From: Arthrobacter globiformis
Lineage (GTDB): Bacteria; Actinomycetota; Actinomycetes; Actinomycetales; Micrococcaceae
Assembly: GCF_003261175.1 (NCBI RefSeq)
Contig: NZ_QLNP01000082.1
Coordinates: forward strand, 1 to 47,091
DNA: 47,091 bases
Direction of reading: 5' to 3'
Shown here: piece by piece, positions 1 to 7,480 of the stretch
How positions within the stretch are numbered: the first letter of the stretch is position 1
Layout of the letters: the number at the start of each line of letters is the position of its first letter
The notes under the pieces: generated by a model
Told to the model about the DNA's origin: nothing
The model's input: the letters and a program-made list of their open reading frames with translations, nothing else
Databases searched by the model: none
Program-made: the position numbers and the translations under genes

Positions 1-1
1 G

Positions 2-604
2 ACCTACACCGCGTTGTCGACCGGATCGCACACATTCTCTGTTTGGGCCACCGACGCGGCCGGTAACACCGATGCGACAGCAGCGACGCAGACCTGGACC
101 GTCGGCGGCGGCGGCACGACGCCGCAGACCGTCACGCTGACCGCCACTGCTGACAGCTATGTGACCAGCGCGTCGCCGACGACGAATTTCGGCACGAGCA
201 CCCTGCTGGGCGTGGACAACAGTCCGGTGGAGGCCACGTATTTGAAGTTCGACCTAACCCCGTATGCGGGCAGGACGCTGCAGAGTGCGACGCTGCAGCT
301 GCGAAGCGCGGGAAGCGGGTCGACGGGGACACAGAACGTGCGAGTCGTCGCCAATGACACCTGGAGCGAAACCGGGATCACGAACGGCAACAAGCCGGCG
401 CTGGGCACCGCCAGCATAGGGACACTCGGCCCGACAACGACCAACACCAACTACAACATTCCGCTGACAGCCACCGCCGTGGCCGGCGAACTCGGACAAC
501 AGCTCTCTCTTGGCATCAACTCCAGCAGCAGCGACGGTCTGGACCTCAATTCAAAGGAGGTCAGCAGCACTGCCGCACCGAAGCTGGTGCTCACGCTGGG
601 ATAG
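2..604 (+). CDS. DNRLRE/CBM96-like secreted protein, C-terminal part (5' truncated)
   Basis: The reading frame is open from the window edge, so the true start lies upstream. The first ~35 residues match the end of a bacterial Ig-like repeat (GSHTFSVWATDAAGNTD). After a Gly/Thr linker comes a ~160-residue beta-rich domain starting TVTLTATADSYV, with an NFGTSTLLGVDNS stretch, an ATYLKFDL strand and a terminal KLVLTLG. This is the pattern of DNRLRE/CBM96-type domains, which sit at the C-termini of extracellular carbohydrate-active or adhesive proteins. There are no cysteines or membrane segments in the visible part. The catalytic or binding identity of the whole protein cannot be told from this fragment. 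A hairpin follows the stop, so it is probably not cotranscribed with the next gene. Domain call fairly sure, function unknown. Confidence 0.75.
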   Translation, partial: TYTALSTGSHTFSVWATDAAGNTDATAATQTWTVGGGGTTPQTVTLTATADSYVTSASPTTNFGTSTLLGVDNSPVEATYLKFDLTPYAGRTLQSATLQLRSAGSGSTGTQNVRVVANDTWSETGITNGNKPALGTASIGTLGPTTTNTNYNIPLTATAVAGELGQQLSLGINSSSSDGLDLNSKEVSSTAAPKLVLTLG

Positions 605-609
605 CAGAG

Positions 610-636
610 GACGGTGTCGGCACGGCCGGCACCGTC
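610..636 (+). terminator. Hairpin after the DNRLRE gene
   Basis: Six bases after the TAG stop, GACGGTGTCGG (610-620) pairs with CCGGCACCGTC (626-636) around a 5-base loop: 11 pairs with one G-T wobble. There is no U-tract, as is common for actinobacterial hairpin terminators. Confidence 0.6.
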
Positions 637-693
637 TCCGCACCAGCAACACCATTTACCGACACCATCCGCCCGACACCACCCAGACAGGGG

Positions 694-1791
694 ATGACCA
701 TGCGCACCTTGCGGACCAAGGCAGTGCACTTCGATATCCATGGCCGCGTCACGATCCGCGTCGACGCAAAGGCACCGGCAGCGACTCAACTCCAAACGAT
801 GTTGGCGTGTTTCGCCACAAACACCGAACGGCCAGGCGACATCATCGTCGATGACCGGCCGGAGCCGATGCCGGATGCGGGTCTGCTCGAGCACGAGCTC
901 GCGTACACGGAAACCAGCGTGCGCTTCCAGGACGACCACGTCCAGGTCGTGAGGGACGCAGACCAATGGCGCATTCACGGGCCGGGCGAGCTGCTGACCA
1001 CCGTGGTCCCGATTCTGGATGCCGCCATGGTCGGCCGGGGAGCTGCCATGATCCACGCAGCCACGATGGCCTATCGGGGCCACGCGATTGCGCTTCCCGC
1101 GGCCGGCGGGACCGGTAAAACGAGCACCGTGGCCAAGCTGATGCGGCGCGAAGGGTGGTCATTCATGGGTGACGACTGGGCTTTCCTTGCCGAGGACGCC
1201 ACCTTGCTGGGCTACGCCAAGCCGATGTTCATCAAGCCGCACCACCGGGGCATCTACCCGCACCTGTTTGAAGGTGCCCGGAAACCCCTCATCCCGTCGC
1301 GGCTCTCGAAGAGCGTCGGCCGTCTCACCACGGTGGTCCACCCGTACGTCATCCGGTATCCGCAGCTTGCGGACTTCGCCCGGCGGTGGTCCCCCGAACA
1401 CCGCATGGTCGATCCGGGGACCGCGTTCCCGGGGCGGGAGGTGACGACGACGGCCCCGCTCGCGGCCGCCATCTATGTCGAGCGCTTCGAGGGCGCCAGG
1501 TCCCGGATCGTCGAGCGGTCGAGCGATTGGATGGTCGACCGCATGCTTGGCAACTTCCACATCGAGATGGCGGGCTTCTCGCAGCAGGTGGTAACAGGCC
1601 TGGCAGCAACGTCGGTTGTTCCGTGGCGCGAGCACTTCGCGGCCAAGGGGCTCGTGCTGAGCAAGGCGCTTGACGGACGGCCCTGCCACCTGCTGCAGGT
1701 GCCTTCCGCGTATTCAGCGGACGAGGCGTCGGACGACATCGTCCAACATCTCGAACAGCTGTTGCCCTCAGTTCTCGACGAGCAGGCCTAG
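694..1791 (+). CDS. HprK-like P-loop serine kinase of a polysaccharide cluster
   Basis: A 365-residue soluble protein. The C-terminal half carries a Walker A loop GGTGKT at residues 138-143 and an Asp pair (GDDWAF, D160-D161), the arrangement seen in HPr kinase/phosphorylase (GxxGxGKS, then a hydrophobic-ADD strand). The N-terminal ~100 residues (start FDIHGRVTIRVDA) are not HPr-kinase-like. Known HprK-like relatives outside carbon regulation include kinases that phosphorylate serine on small peptides; the substrate here is unknown. The gene is first in a tightly packed polysaccharide operon and ends 10 bases before the GT2 gene. A clear paralog lies at 9588-10688, sharing the sequence around Walker A, GYAKPMF(I/L)KPHHR.IYP and RRWSPEHRMV. 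ATG 694 was taken as start; ATG 700 in the same frame is an alternative. Family call good, kinase activity inferred. Confidence 0.75.
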   Translation: MTMRTLRTKAVHFDIHGRVTIRVDAKAPAATQLQTMLACFATNTERPGDIIVDDRPEPMPDAGLLEHELAYTETSVRFQDDHVQVVRDADQWRIHGPGELLTTVVPILDAAMVGRGAAMIHAATMAYRGHAIALPAAGGTGKTSTVAKLMRREGWSFMGDDWAFLAEDATLLGYAKPMFIKPHHRGIYPHLFEGARKPLIPSRLSKSVGRLTTVVHPYVIRYPQLADFARRWSPEHRMVDPGTAFPGREVTTTAPLAAAIYVERFEGARSRIVERSSDWMVDRMLGNFHIEMAGFSQQVVTGLAATSVVPWREHFAAKGLVLSKALDGRPCHLLQVPSAYSADEASDDIVQHLEQLLPSVLDEQA

Positions 1792-1801
1792 GGAGGATGC
1801 A

Positions 1802-2614
1802 GTGGGTCACAGCACTGCCGACGTCACCGCCGTCGTTCCGGCCCGCAACGCGGAGCTCATGCTCCCGCGCTGTCTGGAGGCCCTGCGCGAATCGGGTGTT
1901 GCCGAGATCATTGTGGTGGACGGATGCTCCACCGACCGCACCGTCGCCCTCGCCGAGGCGGCCGGCGCCCGGATCCTGAGTGACGAGGGCCGCGGCCTGC
2001 CGTGGGCCCGAACGCTCGGTGTGCGGAACAGCAGCACCCGCTGGGTCCTGCTCGTCGACACCGACGTCGTGTTCGGGCCCGGTGGGGTCGCCGACCTTCT
2101 AACGGAGCTGGTCGAGGAGGGCCACGATGCCCTCCAGGCCGGCCTGGAGAGTGTCGGTGGACCAGGCTACTGGGGGCAGGCGCTGGCACATCACCACCGC
2201 ACCGGCCGCAGCCGCAACTGGTTCGGACTCGTGGCGACTGTCGTGGACCGCGAGCTGATGCTCAACATGGGCTTCGACGACTCGTTCAAATCGGGAGAAG
2301 ACATCGAACTGCGCTGGCGGATGCGCCAGTCAGGGATGCGAACGGCGGTCTCACGCCGGGTCGTCGTCGAACATCGCTTCGCCGCCGACGACTTTGATTT
2401 CGCGCTCGACCAGTTCCTCATGGACGGAACGGGACTGGGACGGATGATCCGCAAGCACGGCTGGCGCGGTGCCAGGTTGGCGCTGCTGCCCGCCGCCGCG
2501 GCAGTCCGGGGCAGCGCCTTGAGCCTCGCCAAGGGCCAGCCCCGGTGGCTGCGCTACTACGCTGCCTTCTGCTGGTGCAACTATGTGGGCCTGGCGAGAG
2601 GTCTCTCGTCGTGA
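1802..2614 (+). CDS. Family 2 glycosyltransferase (GT-A fold)
   Basis: A 270-residue GT2 enzyme. VTAVVPARNAE opens the nucleotide-sugar fold, IIVVDGCSTDRT follows, the DxD-type metal motif is VDTDVVF near residue 85, and a SGEDIELRWRM segment supplies the ED acceptor motif. It probably transfers a sugar onto a lipid-linked or membrane-bound acceptor at the cytoplasmic face. The start is the GTG at 1802, preceded by GGGAGG with good spacing; a longer open frame reaches back to 1670 but overlaps the kinase gene and adds non-homologous residues. The stop overlaps the flippase start as GTGA. The protein aligns over its length with the N-terminal part of the fusion at 7481-9586 (shared SDEGRGLP, GPGYWG, SGEDIELR). 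Confidence 0.88.
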   Translation: MGHSTADVTAVVPARNAELMLPRCLEALRESGVAEIIVVDGCSTDRTVALAEAAGARILSDEGRGLPWARTLGVRNSSTRWVLLVDTDVVFGPGGVADLLTELVEEGHDALQAGLESVGGPGYWGQALAHHHRTGRSRNWFGLVATVVDRELMLNMGFDDSFKSGEDIELRWRMRQSGMRTAVSRRVVVEHRFAADDFDFALDQFLMDGTGLGRMIRKHGWRGARLALLPAAAAVRGSALSLAKGQPRWLRYYAAFCWCNYVGLARGLSS

Positions 2615-3921
2615 GGGCCAAGGCGGGGGCCGCTGTCTCGGATGCCACGCCAGTCCGGCACTCCGCCCTGCGCAGCTCGCTCGGTCTCGTCGCGGGCAAG
2701 GCCGCCCAGACCGGAGCGGGCTTCGCCTTCTGGATCGTGGCCGCGCGCGCGACGTCCGACCGTGAAGTCGGGCTGACTACTGCCGCAGTCTCGGCCGTGA
2801 TGATCTGCACGCAGCTCGCGGTGCTGGGCGCCGGGTCGGCCGTGATCGTCGCGGTAGGCCGAGGGGAGGCGCCGGCGCGGATTTTGGATGCCGCGTTCGC
2901 CATTGTGGGGGTAGCCGGCACCATTCTGTCCATCGGCTACCTCGCACTGCAGTCGGCGGTGGCACCGGACACCGCATCCGTATCGGTTCTCTTCTGGCTC
3001 ACCTTCATCGTGGCTGCCGTCACCGGCACCATGGTCATCGTGCTGGACCAGGCACTCGTAGCGTTGGGACGGGGTGCCAGCGCGACCTCAAGGTACGTCC
3101 TGGGCGGAGCGGTCTCACTCGGGGCCGCAGGGGCCGTGGCCCTGTGGGCGCACGGCGCCCCCGACGACGTGCTGCTGGCCTGCTGGACCCTCGGTTCGGC
3201 CGTGGCATGCATGGTCGGAGCGATCCAGCTGCGAAAACTGGTCGGCTACCGGCCGCGGCCTTCCCTGCGCTTGGCGCGGGGCCGCCCATTGCTGGCGCTG
3301 GGCTTTCCGAACCAGCTCCTCACCCTCACCGAACGCACTCCCGGACTGGTGCTGCCGCTCTTGCTCGCACACACGGTGGCGCCGGAGGCCGCCGCCTACT
3401 GGTATCCCGCATGGATGATGGCCTGGGCCGCCTACCAGGCTCCGACGTTGATGGGCATCGTCCAGTTCTCGGAGGGTGTCCGCGACGCGGACCGTCTGGT
3501 ACCGAGCACCTGGGCGAGTCTCCGGTGGTCGCTCGCCATAGGTGGCCTGGGTGCCGCCGTCCTTATCCTCCTCGCCCACCCGCTGCTCAGTCTGCTGGGG
3601 GAACGGTACGCCGACTCCTCCGCCGGCGCTCTGCGGTGGTTGGCGGCCGGGCTGGTGCCGTACGCGGTACTGCAGGCCTACAACGCCGTGTGCCGGGCCC
3701 GGGGCCGCTACACGGAGGCAATCGTGGTCGGCGTGACGCTTGGAGTCGCGCTCTGCGCTTCAGCGCTGTCGGCCGCTGACAGGGGAGCCACAGACATGGC
3801 CCTTGCATGGCTGTTGGTGCTTTCCATCGGGGCCGCCGTCGTCGGCCTCCGGCTAGTCGCCGTACTTCGGCGCGTCACTGAGGAGGCGCGACGAGCGCCC
3901 GCCACACAGGAGGAGCTATGA
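2611..3921 (+). CDS. Polysaccharide flippase (MOP/Wzx-like)
   Basis: A 436-residue integral membrane protein with about 12 hydrophobic segments. The N-terminus (SSLGLVAGKAAQTGAGFAFW) and the regular helix pairs fit the oligosaccharide flippase / polysaccharide biosynthesis branch of the MOP superfamily, which moves lipid-linked glycan units across the membrane. The start is the GTG at 2611 overlapping the preceding stop (GTGA); an in-frame start further upstream lies inside the GT2 gene. A shared TERTPGLVLPLLLA-type segment and ARGRYTEA/AQGRLAEA near the C-terminus link it to the C-terminal half of the fusion protein on the other strand. The next gene overlaps its stop (ATGA). Substrate unknown. 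Confidence 0.85.
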   Translation: MRAKAGAAVSDATPVRHSALRSSLGLVAGKAAQTGAGFAFWIVAARATSDREVGLTTAAVSAVMICTQLAVLGAGSAVIVAVGRGEAPARILDAAFAIVGVAGTILSIGYLALQSAVAPDTASVSVLFWLTFIVAAVTGTMVIVLDQALVALGRGASATSRYVLGGAVSLGAAGAVALWAHGAPDDVLLACWTLGSAVACMVGAIQLRKLVGYRPRPSLRLARGRPLLALGFPNQLLTLTERTPGLVLPLLLAHTVAPEAAAYWYPAWMMAWAAYQAPTLMGIVQFSEGVRDADRLVPSTWASLRWSLAIGGLGAAVLILLAHPLLSLLGERYADSSAGALRWLAAGLVPYAVLQAYNAVCRARGRYTEAIVVGVTLGVALCASALSAADRGATDMALAWLLVLSIGAAVVGLRLVAVLRRVTEEARRAPATQEEL

Positions 3922-5801
3922 CCGACACGCTAGTTGCGACCAGCCGCACCGCAGGACGCTGGAAGGCACGTGACGTGTGGTGCGCAGCGGCGGGAATCGT
4001 GTCGCTGGCGCTTGCCGTGGGGGCAGCCTCCACGGTGTCCGTGCCCGTGAACAGCGACCTAGGGCTCGTCGCAGTACTGCCCTACCCGTTCTGGGCGGGT
4101 GTCCTGATTCTGAACGTCGCCTTCGTCATCGCGTTGCGCGGGGATGCCGGAGGACCGGCGCGCCGCCCGGTCATGATTTGGCTCATCGCGGTGCTCGTGC
4201 TCATGCTCTTCGGGACCGCGGCCTTCGCGACGGACATACCGCGGGGTGAGATTGCGTTCCGCCATCTCGGCATCGCCGACGCCCTCTCGGGCACGCACGG
4301 TATCGACCCGAGCATCGACGGGTACTTCAACTGGCCAGGTTTCTTCGCCCTGCTGGCTACGGTGCTCCAGGCGACCGGTCTCGACCCCGTGTCCCTTGCG
4401 CTGTGGGCGCCGGTGTTCAACATGGGGCTGTGGCTCATTGCCCTTGCCGTTGTGACGGGCTACCTGACGCGCGATCCGCGGCGTCGCTGGCTCGCGCTCT
4501 GGCTCTTCTGCCTTGGCAATTGGCAGGACCAGGATTATCTGTCGCCGCAGGCCTTTGGCTTCTTCCTGCACCTCGTCGTGATCGCGCTGCTCCTCGGTCC
4601 GTTGGCGGCGCGGGCACCAGTGTTCCGCGGCTTCCGGCCAGCGGACCTGGCAGCGTGGTGGCGGGGACGGTCGCCCGCCGAGCCGCGGACCGGCTACCGG
4701 GTGGGCGCCCTCGTGATGGCCCTCTTGCTCATCGTGGTTATCAGCGCCAGCCACCAGCTGACGCCGTTCATGGCGCTCATCGCCATCACCGCCCTCACCC
4801 TGAGCGGACGGGTGTGGCCCAGCAGGCTGCCCCTGATCACCATAGTCGTACTGACTCTGTGGCTCGCATACCCCGCGAGTGCTTACCTCTCCGGGCATCC
4901 GCCCCTGGCGGACGCAGGACTGGAGGCCGCGACCGAGGCGAACGTCCTCGACCGCGTGCGTGGGGCCGACGGACACGTGCTGGTGGTACAGGTCCGCGCA
5001 ATTCTCACCCTGGTGCTGTGGGGACTCGCCGCCGCCGGGGCCGTGCGCGACTGGCGCCGGGGACGTCTCGACATCCGAGTGGTCCTCCTGGCCCTCACCC
5101 CGCTGCTGCTTTTCCCCGCGCAGGTGTACGGCGGGGAGATGCTCATCAGAGTGTCGCTGTTCGCGCTGCCCTTCATCGCCCTGCAGGCGGGCTCGATCCT
5201 GCTTCCCGCGGATCGCAGCAAACTCACCCTGGACGAAAGCAAACACAGCCTGGACGAAAGCAAACACAGCCTGGACGAAAGCAAACACAGCCTGGACGAA
5301 AGCAAACGCAGCATGGACGGCAGCAAACGCCGCTCCTACCTCGCCGCGGGCGGCCTTGCGCTGGCCTGCACCCTGCTGGCCGTGATGACCGTCACGGGCC
5401 GGTTCGGGAACGCCCGGTATGACGTTTTCACCGACGATGAGATTACCGCCGTCGCGGCAGCACAGCGTCTCGCACCCACCGGCTCGGCGCTCATCTCCGC
5501 TGCCCACCCGACGCCATGGCGCAGCCAGGGCTACCTCGAACACCGGTACCGGACAATGGACGACCTATGCCGGTCCGACTTGTCGACGGCGAAGTGCGGC
5601 CCGGTTGTCTACGACTACGCCCGGCACAGTCCCGGCGGTGCCGTCGTGCTGTTCACACGCTCGTCGGAGGCAAGTCTTGTGCTCCAGGGCTTCACCAGCG
5701 AGGCCGGCTTCGCTGAGCTGGAGAAGTGGCTGAGCACCCATAACGGCGTGGAGCTTGTGTACAGCAACGCCGACGCACGCGCTTACCGGGTGACGCCATG
5801 A
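3918..5801 (+). CDS. Large multi-spanning membrane protein, probable GT-C-like transferase or polymerase
   Basis: 627 residues with roughly ten hydrophobic segments up to about residue 430, then a hydrophilic repeat tract, one further segment and a ~120-residue C-terminal domain. NWPGFFAL and the NWQDQDYLSPQAFGFF loop are the most distinctive sites; similar W/QDY/SPQ loops occur in actinobacterial glycosyltransferase-like membrane proteins of polysaccharide clusters. No catalytic residue can be assigned with certainty. Residues ~434-472 are 7-residue repeats (SKHSLDE) encoded by a 21-bp tandem repeat and placed just before the last membrane segment. ATG 3918 overlaps the flippase stop and the gene's own stop overlaps the next start, so translation is coupled. 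Given the cluster, it may polymerise or extend the glycan, but this is inference. Confidence 0.7.
   Translation: MTDTLVATSRTAGRWKARDVWCAAAGIVSLALAVGAASTVSVPVNSDLGLVAVLPYPFWAGVLILNVAFVIALRGDAGGPARRPVMIWLIAVLVLMLFGTAAFATDIPRGEIAFRHLGIADALSGTHGIDPSIDGYFNWPGFFALLATVLQATGLDPVSLALWAPVFNMGLWLIALAVVTGYLTRDPRRRWLALWLFCLGNWQDQDYLSPQAFGFFLHLVVIALLLGPLAARAPVFRGFRPADLAAWWRGRSPAEPRTGYRVGALVMALLLIVVISASHQLTPFMALIAITALTLSGRVWPSRLPLITIVVLTLWLAYPASAYLSGHPPLADAGLEAATEANVLDRVRGADGHVLVVQVRAILTLVLWGLAAAGAVRDWRRGRLDIRVVLLALTPLLLFPAQVYGGEMLIRVSLFALPFIALQAGSILLPADRSKLTLDESKHSLDESKHSLDESKHSLDESKRSMDGSKRRSYLAAGGLALACTLLAVMTVTGRFGNARYDVFTDDEITAVAAAQRLAPTGSALISAAHPTPWRSQGYLEHRYRTMDDLCRSDLSTAKCGPVVYDYARHSPGGAVVLFTRSSEASLVLQGFTSEAGFAELEKWLSTHNGVELVYSNADARAYRVTP
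5217..5333 (+). repeat. 21-bp in-frame tandem repeat (5.6 units)
   Basis: Units start at 5217, 5238, 5259, 5280, 5301 and 5322 (last one partial). The three units at 5238, 5259 and 5280 are identical and encode SKHSLDE; the outer units have diverged (SKLTLDE, SKRSMDG, SKRR). The length is a multiple of three, so copy-number change would keep the frame. Confidence 0.95.
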
Positions 5802-6130
5802 ACGGCGTCAGCAGGCCCACTCTGGCCCTCGGCGTCTCGGCCGTCGTGTTGTCGCTGGTGACCCTGCTCGGGTTGCCGACACCGCTGCAGGCGGTCGCGG
5901 CGATAGCGATCCTTGTCCTACTCCCCGGGCACGCATTGTCCCGGCTCACCCAGGTGTCCGACGTCGCGCTCCGAGCGCTGCTCGTCCTTGCGCTCGGCCT
6001 CGCCGTGCTCACGGCCGTGTCCATGGCGATGTTCTACCTCGCTGTGTGGTCGTGGCAGGCGTGCGTCATCACGATGGGTGTGATCACAGTTCTCGCGTGC
6101 TTGGCACGCGCACGGCAGGAGGCGTCATGA
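5798..6130 (+). CDS. Small three-to-four-helix membrane protein
   Basis: A 110-residue, almost entirely hydrophobic protein with hydrophobic stretches near residues 8-28, 30-48, 58-82 and 85-103, ending in a basic tail (ARARQEAS). It has no recognised domain. The segment LVLLPGHALSRL resembles the first helices of larger DUF1616-like membrane proteins of glycan loci, but the similarity is weak. It overlaps both neighbours by four bases (ATGA), so it is a genuine operon member, perhaps an accessory subunit of the large membrane protein upstream. Confidence 0.7.
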   Translation: MNGVSRPTLALGVSAVVLSLVTLLGLPTPLQAVAAIAILVLLPGHALSRLTQVSDVALRALLVLALGLAVLTAVSMAMFYLAVWSWQACVITMGVITVLACLARARQEAS

Positions 6131-6333
6131 TTATCGATTTGGTGGGACTGTTCGCAGCTGCCGCTCTGCTCGTCACCCTCGTCGCGCTCGAGGTCAGGCA
6201 CGTCGGACCGGACGCCGGACAGCCCAGCCGGCACAGATTCCTCAGCCCGGCGGTGACCCTCAGGGTCGTCGCCATCCTGGGGGCGATGTACCTGTTGCTT
6301 TTCCTTCCACGGGTGCTGGGACTGCTCGGGTGA
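6127..6333 (+). CDS. Small two-helix membrane protein
   Basis: 68 residues with membrane segments at about residues 3-22 and 46-67, joined by a hydrophilic loop (EVRHVGPDAGQPSRHRF). The ATG at 6127 overlaps the preceding stop (ATGA) and its own stop overlaps the GTG of the phosphoesterase (GTGA). No family was recognised. Placement inside a fully overlapping operon is the main reason to believe it is expressed. Confidence 0.7.
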   Translation: MIIDLVGLFAAAALLVTLVALEVRHVGPDAGQPSRHRFLSPAVTLRVVAILGAMYLLLFLPRVLGLLG

Positions 6334-7385
6334 GCAGTCCCGCGCAGTGGTGGCTCCTCAGCGACCTCCACCTGGGCGAGTCGGACGACGACGCCCGGTG
6401 CCCCGGCAGTGTGCTGCCGGAGTTCCTGCGCGGCGAGGTGCTCCCAGCCTCCGGTCAGGAGCAGCACGTTGCCTTCGTCGGTGACACGTTCGAGCTGGCC
6501 GGGTTCGCGGAGGACGCGAGCCTGGCCCGGCTCGAGTCCATCCTCGCCCGCCACCCGGACACGCTCGCGGCGTTGAAGGCGTGTGCGGCGCGCGGCGTGC
6601 AGCTGCACTTCGTGTGCGGCAACCACGATGTGGAGCTGGCCCGGCCCTCGGTGGCCGCCCGCCTGTCGGGGCTGCTGTCACCCGAAGAACCGACGCGGGT
6701 CCGCGTGTACCCGTGGTTCCTGCACGTGCCTGGCGTGCTCGTGGCCGAGCACGGGCACCATCACCACGCGCTGCACCGGATACCCGAGGTGCTCCGCTCG
6801 GCAATCAACGGCACCGACGAGCTGGACCTGCCACCGCTCGCTGCATGGAACGCCCTTCCGTCGAGGTCACGCCTGAGCCGCGCTGGGGCCGTTGCCCGGG
6901 CCTGCCTGGCGTCCGAGCGGGCGGAACGCCGAGTCCGGGAGCCCGCGTACGACGAGCTGTTGCAGGCCGAGTCACAGCGGCTCGCGCTTGACGGGGTGGC
7001 CGTTCGGGACCTGGCGCGTCTGTCTCGATTCCGGACCGTGTCCGCGCTCCCGGTCGCTGCAACCCGCATGGTTCTCGCGGCCGCCGGCCGCAAAGTCACC
7101 GGCGAGGAGGCTCCCGCTGCAGCGGGCCGGGTTGCCCGTACGCTCGAGGAGCACGGTTGCGGGGTGGCCTGGTACATCTCGGGCCACACCCACCGGGCCC
7201 TGGAGTCGGCGCTGGAGGCGAGCCCTACCCGGTACGTCAACACCGGCACGTGGGGTTCGGACGTCCGCGGTCGCGGACCTGACCAGTCGGACCGTCGGGC
7301 GTTCCCGTACGCCGTGGTCGACGTTGCCCGCGACGGCGCGATCAGCGGCGGGCTGCGGTACTGGCGTCCGGACGGTGGCGACTAA
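6330..7385 (+). CDS. Calcineurin-like metallophosphoesterase (LpxH-type motifs)
   Basis: A 351-residue soluble enzyme with the full metallophosphatase signature: LSDLHLGE (residues 8-15), FVGDTFEL (~50), CGNHDVEL (~95), AEHGHHHH (~140) and SGHTHRAL near residue 285. The GDxFE form of motif II is the one seen in LpxH/YbbF-like diphosphatases, so a pyrophosphate or phospholipid-linked substrate is plausible. No signal peptide is seen, so it should act in the cytoplasm. It is the last gene of the overlapping polysaccharide operon and starts at a GTG within GTGA. In that setting it might hydrolyse a lipid-diphosphate or nucleotide-sugar by-product. A perfect hairpin follows 16 bases after the stop. 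Confidence 0.85.
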   Translation: MSSPAQWWLLSDLHLGESDDDARCPGSVLPEFLRGEVLPASGQEQHVAFVGDTFELAGFAEDASLARLESILARHPDTLAALKACAARGVQLHFVCGNHDVELARPSVAARLSGLLSPEEPTRVRVYPWFLHVPGVLVAEHGHHHHALHRIPEVLRSAINGTDELDLPPLAAWNALPSRSRLSRAGAVARACLASERAERRVREPAYDELLQAESQRLALDGVAVRDLARLSRFRTVSALPVAATRMVLAAAGRKVTGEEAPAAAGRVARTLEEHGCGVAWYISGHTHRALESALEASPTRYVNTGTWGSDVRGRGPDQSDRRAFPYAVVDVARDGAISGGLRYWRPDGGD

Positions 7386-7400
7386 GCCGTAACCCGTGCC

Positions 7401-7425
7401 AGCCCGCCGCCACCGGCGGCGGGCT
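7401..7425. terminator. Terminator between convergent polysaccharide operons
   Basis: AGCCCGCCGCC (7401-7411) and GGCGGCGGGCT (7415-7425) form a perfect 11-bp stem with a 3-base loop. It lies between the end of the phosphoesterase gene (+) and the end of the GT2-flippase fusion (-) and can serve both strands. Confidence 0.75.
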
Positions 7426-7480
7426 GAGACATGCCTTGGTGCGGGACAGTTGGAGCAAACACGGTTAGGGACCCCGGCGG

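Noticed and set aside
4059-5543. 494-codon minus-strand frame opposite the large membrane protein
   Set aside because: Antisense shadow; its FAFVQAV repeats merely mirror the 21-bp repeat on the other strand.
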